Shown here in pieces: positions 6,472 through 11,354 of a stretch of DNA of 11,354 nucleotides. The DNA is from an uncultured Clostridium sp. (GTDB lineage Bacteria; Bacillota; Clostridia; Lachnospirales; Lachnospiraceae), in contig UQXF01000096.1 in the NCBI GenBank assembly GCA_900544905.1, positions 1 to 11,354 on the forward strand, in the 5' to 3' direction. The notes below the pieces were generated by a model that did no database searches, had not been told where the DNA came from, and worked only from the letters and a program-made list of their open reading frames with translations. The position numbers and the translations under genes are program-made. Position 1 is the first letter of the stretch. Each line of letters begins with the position of its first letter.

Positions 6472-7527
6472 TCACTGCTCCCGAATGCTGCGCCATCTTT
6501 GAATCAACTCCCTATTTTCCGCATGGCTCCTTACTGCAATACGAAAATATCCCCGGGAAAGATTCCGGTAATTACTGCAGTCCCGGATTAATATTTTTTT
6601 CTCCAATAAACGCTCCTTTAAATCTTCCCTGCTGTGAAAAAAAATGAAGTTCGCCCTGGACGCATATATTCTGTCTGCCAGTCCGTTTTGTAATTCCCGT
6701 ATTAAATACTCTTTTTCCGCTTTTATGAGTAATCTTGTCTGCATCACAAAATCCTCATCCTTTAACGCTGCTTCCCCCGCAGCCTGGGCAATCACCGATG
6801 TATTCCAGGGCGGCAGGCATTTTCTCAGCCGCTCCCCCAATACCGGGTCTGCACACAGAATATATCCCAGCCGCAATCCCGGCATCCCATATACCTTTGT
6901 AAAGGCCCGGAGCACCAGGAGATGAGGAAATGCTTCCAGTTCATGCTTCATGGTATAGAATTCTTCCTCTTCCAGAAACGGAAGAAAGCATTCATCCACA
7001 CAGAGATAAGTATCTGTCCTTTCGCACCTTTCCGCAATTTTTATGAGTGTTGCTTTATCCATAACGGTTCCTGTTGGATTATTGGGATTACAGAGAAACA
7101 CCATATCCGTCTCCCCATTAATTGCAGTTAAAAAATCCCTTTCACAGCCTTCTGCCAGTGCAAAGCCGTGACATTCCTGCAGATTCCAGAACTGCATCTT
7201 TCCTCCCGCTGCTGACACCGCATTTTCATACTCCAAAAAGGCCGGTGCCATGCCAAGGGCTTTTCGGGGTCTGCAAGCGTAACAAAGCCCATAGATTAAT
7301 TCTGCCGCACCATTTCCGGGAATCACATAGCGGGGATTTACGCCCTCCCTTTCACCAATTGCCCTGCACAGGCTGGCGCCGCAATAATCCGGATATTCCC
7401 CGATATGGGAAATTGCCCTTTGAACCGCCGCCATACAGCCCTCCGGCATCCCCAATGGGTTGATGTTGGATGAAAAATCATAGTCTGTCCTGTTGCGGTA
7501 AATATCGCCGCCATGCTGAAATTCCAT
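6472..7527 (-). CDS. cobD: Threonine-phosphate decarboxylase CobD (PLP-dependent)
   Basis: CobD decarboxylates L-threonine O-3-phosphate to (R)-1-amino-2-propanol phosphate, the linker of the cobalamin nucleotide loop. The 351-residue protein is a fold-type I aminotransferase relative. It opens with the HGGDIY and SSNINPLGMP blocks typical of CobD, has NPNNPTGTVMDK, DECFLPF, and the PLP-binding lysine K211 in AFTKVYGMPGLRLGY, and ends with FRIAVRS. Histidinol-phosphate aminotransferase is the main alternative on sequence alone. The position between cbiB and cobQ, and the N-terminal HGGD block, decide for CobD. An AAAGGA site precedes the ATG. It lies 34 bases after cbiB and 16 before cobQ. 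No L-threonine kinase (PduX) gene is visible to supply its substrate. Confidence 0.92.
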   Translation of the reverse strand: MEFQHGGDIYRNRTDYDFSSNINPLGMPEGCMAAVQRAISHIGEYPDYCGASLCRAIGEREGVNPRYVIPGNGAAELIYGLCYACRPRKALGMAPAFLEYENAVSAAGGKMQFWNLQECHGFALAEGCERDFLTAINGETDMVFLCNPNNPTGTVMDKATLIKIAERCERTDTYLCVDECFLPFLEEEEFYTMKHELEAFPHLLVLRAFTKVYGMPGLRLGYILCADPVLGERLRKCLPPWNTSVIAQAAGEAALKDEDFVMQTRLLIKAEKEYLIRELQNGLADRIYASRANFIFFHSREDLKERLLEKKILIRDCSNYRNLSRGYFRIAVRSHAENRELIQRWRSIREQ

Positions 7528-7561
7528 ATCCTGTCCTTTCTCTACACTGTTGTCCGCTCCT

Positions 7562-8548
7562 CTAAACCACCCGGATAAAGGCAGTTATCAGTATTCCAAT
7601 TGCCATCATCATAAAAGAAGCCACATACAACATATCATTTGCTCTTTTAATATCCTGTACCTGTATATCCCTGCCTGCATCCCCAATTACCGGCTTGTGG
7701 ACAGGCTTTCCAAAATAACAGGCATCTCCCGCCAGCTGTACGTTAAGTGCGCCTGCACAGACTGCTTCTGTCTGGGCAGAGTTCGGGCTTGCGTGCTTAT
7801 GCCGGTCTCTTCTGTAGACACGCCATGCATTTTTGACATCAAAGCCCAGAAGGAAGGCTGCTGCAAGCATCAAAAATGCCGCAAGCCTTGCCGGGATAAA
7901 ATTCAGAATATCATCCAGTCTTGCTGCCGCCGTTCCAAAATAACAATACCGGTCATTTTTATAAGCTATCATGGAATCCATTGTGTTCACTGTTTTATAA
8001 AAAACACCGCCAGCCGGTCCTAACAAAAACATATAAAACATAGGGGCAATCACTCCATCTGAGGTATTCTCTGCCACCGTTTCCACTGCCGCCCGGATAA
8101 CCCCTTCCTCAGTCAGGTTCTGTGTATCCCGTCCCACAATCATTGCAACTGCATGCCGGGCTTCCTCAAGGCCCTTATTTTTAACCGCATCATAAACCTT
8201 CATGCTTTCTATCCGCAGGGATTTCATGGCAAGCATCTGATAACAGATAACACTTTCCAATCCAAATTTTAACCATGGATGAATTTTGCCCGCTGCCAGC
8301 AAAAGCAATATGGTAATCCCCGTAGATGCCAGAAGCACAACCACTACAAGAATCACTCCCGCAGCTCTTTTCCTGCCCTTATCCTTTTCCCTCTCACTGC
8401 TTAGATGAAAAAGGGAAAATAACAGCTTTTCCATCCACTCTATCAGTTTTCCTATTCCCTGTACCGGATGCCACAAAAAATGCGGGTCTCCAAACAGGGC
8501 ATCCAGCACAAAGCCAACACACAAAGCAAGCACAACCACTATTTCCAT
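7562..8548 (-). CDS. cbiB: Adenosylcobinamide-phosphate synthase CbiB
   Basis: CbiB is a membrane protein that joins adenosylcobyric acid to aminopropanol phosphate, giving adenosylcobinamide phosphate. The 328-residue protein shows the N-terminal signature D16-x3-G-D21-P with HPVQGIGKLI, the central VAENTSDGVIAPMFY, NTMDSMIAYKNDRY, and the C-terminal PNSAQTEAVCAGALNVQLAG. There are about four to five hydrophobic segments, including residues 1-18, 64-87 and the extreme C-terminus. Its ATG lies inside the end of the upstream phosphatase gene, with a 10-base overlap that suggests translational coupling. Only a poorly placed AGGGATAAAGG stretch serves as ribosome site. Its substrate is the product of CobD next door and its product feeds CobU. 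Confidence 0.96.
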   Translation of the reverse strand: MEIVVVLALCVGFVLDALFGDPHFLWHPVQGIGKLIEWMEKLLFSLFHLSSEREKDKGRKRAAGVILVVVVLLASTGITILLLLAAGKIHPWLKFGLESVICYQMLAMKSLRIESMKVYDAVKNKGLEEARHAVAMIVGRDTQNLTEEGVIRAAVETVAENTSDGVIAPMFYMFLLGPAGGVFYKTVNTMDSMIAYKNDRYCYFGTAAARLDDILNFIPARLAAFLMLAAAFLLGFDVKNAWRVYRRDRHKHASPNSAQTEAVCAGALNVQLAGDACYFGKPVHKPVIGDAGRDIQVQDIKRANDMLYVASFMMMAIGILITAFIRVV

Positions 8549-9153
8549 TCCTTTATCCCTACCAGCTCCCAGTTTCCAGTTTCCAAATTTCTGACGACCT
8601 CTGCCAGATATCCCATTCCATTATGTGTCTGCCAGTCATAATAATCCCCATGAGGATTGGAATACCAGTCCAGCAGTGCCATAATCGTTCCTCCGTGTAC
8701 CACCAGGGCAATGGGGTTATTTCTGCCTCCAGCCATATTTTCCAATTCGGGCATTATTTTTTCAAAGCCTGCAACACATCTTCTCTGGAAGGTCTCCCGG
8801 TCTTCTCCTCCGGGAAATCCGCTTTTCCCAAAGGTGTCAATAAACCGCTGATAGGCAGGATTACCGTTTAACTCCTGAAAGTTGCGGTATTCAAATTCAC
8901 CAAAATTACATTCCTGGAAAGCTTCCACCACAAGCTGTCTCACTCCCGGAAACAAAAGGTCCGCTGTGTGCCGGCACCGTTTCATGGGACTGACTGCCAC
9001 CATTTCAACCTGTGACAACAGCACATGGTTCCTGTCCCTCTGTTTCTGAAGGGTAACAACCGCTTCCTCCAACAGCTCTTCATCTGTACTGCCTACATAT
9101 CTGCTCTCCCTGTTTCCCTTTGTGGCGCCATGACGAACCAACAATAACTGCAT
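8539..9153 (-). CDS. cobC: Histidine phosphatase, probable alpha-ribazole phosphatase (CobC-like)
   Basis: This is a 204-residue member of the phosphoglycerate-mutase-like histidine phosphatase family. The phosphorylated histidine is H8 in LLLVRHGATKGN, and a second catalytic histidine is H153 in ALVVHGGTIMALL. The CNFGEFEYRNFQEL block contains the catalytic acidic region. Family members in B12 clusters dephosphorylate alpha-ribazole 5'-phosphate or adenosylcobalamin 5'-phosphate. That role is inferred here from the position between cobS/cobU and cbiB, because sequence alone cannot separate it from other small phosphatases. The end overlaps cbiB by 10 bases. A GGAAGG site lies close upstream, and a promoter-like pair covers the 49-base gap before it. 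Confidence 0.82.
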   Translation of the reverse strand: MQLLLVRHGATKGNRESRYVGSTDEELLEEAVVTLQKQRDRNHVLLSQVEMVAVSPMKRCRHTADLLFPGVRQLVVEAFQECNFGEFEYRNFQELNGNPAYQRFIDTFGKSGFPGGEDRETFQRRCVAGFEKIMPELENMAGGRNNPIALVVHGGTIMALLDWYSNPHGDYYDWQTHNGMGYLAEVVRNLETGNWELVGIKEWK

Positions 9154-9174
9154 CTCTCTTATCCTTCCATCTTA

Positions 9175-9202
9175 ATTATACATTATCCTTATAATTTGTC
9201 AG
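9175..9202 (-). promoter_or_regulatory. Possible internal promoter in front of the CobC-like phosphatase gene
   Basis: On the minus strand CTGACA (9202..9197, five of six consensus bases) and a perfect TATAAT (9180..9175) are 16 bases apart. Transcription would start near 9168, leaving about 14 bases before the ATG at 9153, with GGAAGG at the very 5' end. The short leader weakens the case, but the pair is the best -35/-10 match inside the cobalamin run. Confidence 0.45.
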
Positions 9203-9532
9203 CTATTTAATCCGCGTGCCAACCCCGCAGACCACCCGGATAACCTGCTCCGCCTCGCCTGCCAGATAACAGCTTACCCTTCCGCAAAGCTCCCGGTATT
9301 CCCGTTCAAAGGCATCCACCGGCACTAAGCCATAACCCACCTCATCACTGATAATAACCAGCTTGTCCCTTTCCTGCAACAGCTTCTGCGCCTCCTCCAA
9401 TGGAGACTGACCCTGCTTTAGCTGGTTTCTTATTATCCGGTGATACTGGTTTACAACCTTATATTCCTCTCCAAAATGTGCGCTCACATATTCTGTTTTG
9501 CCCTGATATGCTCCACCAATCACAAAAATCAT
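9203..9532 (-). CDS. Short CobU-like P-loop protein (second CobU paralogue)
   Basis: This 109-residue protein resembles a shrunken CobU, the adenosylcobinamide kinase/adenosylcobinamide-phosphate guanylyltransferase, which is usually about 180 residues. It has a Walker A loop G6-G-A-Y-Q-G-K12-T13 at the start and the strand-turn I60-I-S-D-E-V-G-Y-G-L-V-P71 followed by FEREYRELCGRV, which matches CobU's C-terminal SNEVGxGIVP...RDLxGRxNQ region. The central part of CobU is missing. An HRIIR at 31-35 might stand in for the HRxxR that carries the guanylylated histidine, but its context differs. A NTPase or partial kinase role in the B12 pathway is inferred from neighbours, and no function is established here. 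I start it at the ATG at 9532, preceded by AGGAAG at six bases, rather than at a TTG seven codons earlier that lies within the purine-rich ribosome site. It follows cobS by 66 bases. Confidence 0.8.
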   Translation of the reverse strand: MIFVIGGAYQGKTEYVSAHFGEEYKVVNQYHRIIRNQLKQGQSPLEEAQKLLQERDKLVIISDEVGYGLVPVDAFEREYRELCGRVSCYLAGEAEQVIRVVCGVGTRIK

Positions 9533-9538
9533 GTCAGT

Positions 9539-9544
9539 CTTCCT
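9539..9544 (-). promoter_or_regulatory. Ribosome binding site that sets the short CobU-like start
   Basis: On the minus strand AGGAAG lies six bases before the ATG at 9532, within a purine-rich tract reaching back to 9551. An in-frame TTG at 9553 would overlap this tract, which argues against it as the start. Confidence 0.65.
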
Positions 9545-9598
9545 TTCCTTCAATTAAAGCAATTGCAAAACTATGCTTTTATTTTGCATAACTCCGCC

Positions 9599-10375
9599 TC
9601 ATACCAGGTGTTTTACCACCACCAGTGCAGCCAGAATCATTCCTTCACATACCTGCAAAAAATATCCTGCCAAATCGCCGGTGGTTCCGCCAAACCATTT
9701 ATACGCCATATGCCGGTAATAGAAAAAGCTGGCCAGACCTGCCGCAATACATCCCAGCGCATAGCCTGTACCCTCCAAACTCCCAATCATAATTCCCATT
9801 GCCAGCATCCCTGCCATACAAAGAACAAGCTCTGCCAGCAGAATCCATTTTACACTTTTATCTGACGCCCTGGCAGATGATGCCAGCATGCCATCCTTTT
9901 TTGCCCTTCTAAAGGTCACCACAGAGAGACCGCTCAAAATTCTGGAATACACATACCCCACTGCCACAAAAGCAATCTGTTCTCCTGTTATCTCACTAAA
10001 TAATCCCACACAGAGCAGCATATACATCATTCCGTAAATAATGGCGAAAGCCCCGGTGTGTGAATCCTTTAATATCTGCAAGCGTTCCTCCATGGAACGA
10101 TACGAGCTTCTGGCATCTATTGTGTCCAAAAAGCCATCCATGTGAATGCCCCCGCTGATGAGAACCGGAAGCACGGCAAGAATAACTGCCCGCAATAAAG
10201 GTCCCACAGACAAAAGGGAAAGTCCATAGAAACATCCTGTACTTGCCAGACCAATCACGACCCCCACAAAGGGAAACCAGCACATACTGTATTTCATACT
10301 CTTCTCATCCCATTCCATATGGGGCATGGGAATTTTTGAATAGGTTGAAAACGCCACCACCAAAGATTTTAACAT
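9599..10375 (-). CDS. cobS: Adenosylcobinamide-GDP ribazoletransferase (cobalamin synthase) CobS
   Basis: CobS is a polytopic membrane enzyme that joins adenosylcobinamide-GDP with alpha-ribazole (or its phosphate), releasing GMP and closing the nucleotide loop. The 258-residue protein has the family features. STYSKIPMPHMEW is near the N-terminus, the acidic metal-binding motif H78-x-D80-G-F-L-D84-T-I-D87-A lies after a hydrophobic stretch, and LKDSHTGAFA and FGGTTGDLAGY follow, with several further membrane segments. An AGGAAG site precedes the ATG. cobU ends 32 bases upstream and the short CobU-like gene starts 66 bases downstream. In the downstream gap TATGC and GCATA form only a 5-bp hairpin, too weak for a terminator, so transcription probably continues. 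Confidence 0.96.
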   Translation of the reverse strand: MLKSLVVAFSTYSKIPMPHMEWDEKSMKYSMCWFPFVGVVIGLASTGCFYGLSLLSVGPLLRAVILAVLPVLISGGIHMDGFLDTIDARSSYRSMEERLQILKDSHTGAFAIIYGMMYMLLCVGLFSEITGEQIAFVAVGYVYSRILSGLSVVTFRRAKKDGMLASSARASDKSVKWILLAELVLCMAGMLAMGIMIGSLEGTGYALGCIAAGLASFFYYRHMAYKWFGGTTGDLAGYFLQVCEGMILAALVVVKHLV

Positions 10376-10407
10376 CCTTTCTTCCTTTCTGATTATACAA
10401 TCTTCTA

Positions 10408-10980
10408 TTAAACCAAATACTCTCCCTTATGCCACAGCGGGATACCACAAACCACTTCCACCACACCTGCTGCCACACCTGCCAGTCTTTGATTTAACTG
10501 TCCTAACAGCTGCATATAGCATTTTGTTTCCCCATCCCATTCCACACTGTCTGAGAAAATTTCATTTGTGACTATAATAACCGCCTCCGCCTGTTTTCCC
10601 AATTCAAGCAATGGGGATAAAATCGCCTGCTCTAACTGTTTTTGTGCACGAAGGGCATGTCTTTCTTTTATTCTGCCAGACTCAAGGTACATCTCATTCG
10701 CCAGCAGATTGGACAAATCCTCCAGCAATACCACATCCCCTTCTCCGGCTTTTACCTGCCCCATCTGTACCGGACATTCTATCGTTGTAAATCCTTTTCC
10801 CGCACGCTGTCTGCGGTGTCTCTCAATCCGCCTGCGGCTTTCCCCATCACACGAATACATCGTTGCAAGATAATAAAGTACTGCTTCCTTCCCGGAGCTT
10901 TTCCCAAACAGGCTGACCGCCAGATTTTCCGCAAATTCAGATTTTCCGCTTCCACTTCCACCTGTCACTATGTATAACAT
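10408..10980 (-). CDS. cobU: Adenosylcobinamide kinase/adenosylcobinamide-phosphate guanylyltransferase CobU
   Basis: CobU phosphorylates adenosylcobinamide and transfers GMP from GTP to adenosylcobinamide phosphate, making adenosylcobinamide-GDP for CobS. The 190-residue protein has Walker A G7-G-S-G-S-G-K13-S14, then R51-I-E-R-H55-R-R-Q-R, whose histidine matches the guanylylated residue of Salmonella CobU (His46). It also has VVLLEDLSNLLANE, matching the usual DCLxLWLSNLL, and ends GQLNQRLAGVAAGVVEVVCGIPL. The usual NEVGxGIVP block is altered to NEIFSDSVEWDGE (139-151). The start is set at the ATG at 10980 because GGTGGSGSGKS must be N-terminal and a GGGAG site (10994..10990) lies nine bases upstream. 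The open frame continuing to 11187 is only a shadow of cobT. The gene is 43 bases after cobT. Confidence 0.95.
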   Translation of the reverse strand: MLYIVTGGSGSGKSEFAENLAVSLFGKSSGKEAVLYYLATMYSCDGESRRRIERHRRQRAGKGFTTIECPVQMGQVKAGEGDVVLLEDLSNLLANEMYLESGRIKERHALRAQKQLEQAILSPLLELGKQAEAVIIVTNEIFSDSVEWDGETKCYMQLLGQLNQRLAGVAAGVVEVVCGIPLWHKGEYLV

Positions 10981-11023
10981 TCTGCTCTTCTCCCTGCACA
11001 ATACAAAACTTCCGGTTATCCTC

Positions 11024-11329
11024 TTACTCTGTAAATCTTTCATATGGGTCAATTGCATAATCGGTAAAGCTGCCCATCCGCTTATACACCTCCATTGCCA
11101 TATCCAGCACCGGAAACAATGCCATTGCCCCGGTTCCCTCACCCAGACACATACGCCCGTGTAATACAGCCTCCAGACCCATGGCATCTAATGCCAGCCT
11201 TCCGACCGGCTCCTCCGATACATGGGAGGCAAGTAGGTAATCCTTCACCCGGCTATCAATCTTAACCGCAGTTAACGCCGCCACTGCTGAAATAGCACCA
11301 TCAATTACAACCGGAATGTGGTACTCCAT
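11024..11329 (-). CDS. cobT: Nicotinate-nucleotide--dimethylbenzimidazole phosphoribosyltransferase CobT (3' part, cut by contig end)
   Basis: CobT transfers phosphoribose from nicotinate mononucleotide to a lower-ligand base such as dimethylbenzimidazole, giving alpha-ribazole phosphate. Only the last 101 residues are present, out of about 350 in a full protein. They include IPVVIDGAISAVAAL, the YLLASHVSEEP substrate-pocket region, and CLGEGTGAMALF, whose glutamate corresponds to the catalytic Glu317 of the Salmonella enzyme. The reading frame continues upstream into adapter DNA, where it adds the false residues MYKRQ. The real sequence stops at 11329 and the true start is outside the window. 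It is the first visible gene of the cobalamin run. The operon promoter, and any cobalamin riboswitch, must lie beyond it. Confidence 0.95.
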   Translation of the reverse strand: MEYHIPVVIDGAISAVAALTAVKIDSRVKDYLLASHVSEEPVGRLALDAMGLEAVLHGRMCLGEGTGAMALFPVLDMAMEVYKRMGSFTDYAIDPYERFTE

Positions 11330-11354
11330 CTGTCTCTTATACACATCTGACGCT
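11330..11354. other. Nextera read-1 adapter at contig right end (sequencing artefact)
   Basis: The mosaic end CTGTCTCTTATACACATCT occupies 11330..11348, and GACGCT at 11349..11354 continues into the complement of the Nextera read-1 adapter. With the read-2 adapter at the left end, the contig has the outer structure of a Nextera library molecule. None of these bases belongs to the genome. Confidence 0.97.

Noticed and set aside
9533..9553. TTG start for the short CobU-like protein, adding seven residues
   Set aside because: The TTG and following codons (KERK) are the purine-rich ribosome binding region of the ATG at 9532, and the P-loop strand MIFVIGG is the natural N-terminus.
9560..9590. 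Small hairpin TATGC...GCATA between cobS and the short CobU-like gene
   Set aside because: The stem is only about five base pairs, AT-rich and without a clear U-run, so it is too weak to call a terminator.
10981..11023. Cobalamin riboswitch in the gaps of the B12 run
   Set aside because: All gaps in this run are under 70 bases, far too short for the roughly 200-base element. Any riboswitch would lie upstream of cobT, beyond the contig.
10408..11187. A 259-residue reading of CobU with a 69-residue N-terminal extension
   Set aside because: The extension is cobT read in another frame. The Walker A loop belongs at the N-terminus, and GGGAG at 10990..10994 supports the ATG at 10980.

Overview
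The window is a genomic contig of about 11.29 kb (44..11329) capped at both ends by Illumina Nextera transposase adapter sequence (1..43 and 11330..11354). Only the bases between the adapters should be treated as biology. Protein features and dense gene packing with AGGAGG-type ribosome binding sites suggest an anaerobic Firmicute, most likely a gut Clostridia/Lachnospiraceae member. The pointers are a TM-anchored serine hydrolase with cell-wall-binding repeats, a VanH/D-LDH-type dehydrogenase and a clostridial arrangement of late cobalamin genes. The taxon is an inference from protein style, not from a search.

Left part, + strand (110..2475): a membrane-anchored, extracellular penicillin-recognising-type serine hydrolase with cell-wall-binding repeats, then uppP (undecaprenyl-diphosphatase) behind its own promoter-like sequence. 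Both act in the cell envelope. A 17-bp perfect inverted repeat (2515..2567) lies between uppP and the convergent minus-strand genes and looks like a bidirectional terminator.

Middle, - strand (2570..4112): a D-lactate dehydrogenase-family 2-hydroxyacid dehydrogenase downstream of a NUDIX hydrolase of the ADP-ribose pyrophosphatase type. They probably share a transcript that starts on the NUDIX side.

Right part, - strand (4195..11329): nine closely packed genes for the late steps of anaerobic cobalamin (vitamin B12) synthesis. In transcription order they are cobT (3' part only), cobU, cobS, a second short CobU-like protein, a CobC-type phosphatase, cbiB, cobD, cobQ/cbiP and cbiC. CobQ amidates the corrin ring. 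CobD makes aminopropanol phosphate, which CbiB attaches to give adenosylcobinamide phosphate. CobU activates that product with GTP. CobT makes alpha-ribazole phosphate, CobS joins the two halves, and the CobC-type phosphatase removes the phosphate. CbiC is the only ring-building enzyme present, so the other early cbi genes must lie elsewhere.

No RNA genes, insertion sequences, CRISPR arrays or riboswitch were seen, and no gene-free stretch reaches 300 bases. I found no convincing new system. The observations most worth checking are the adapter-made chimeric ORF at the right end, the two unlike CobU paralogues in one operon, and the serine hydrolase that lacks a recognisable class A general-base motif.
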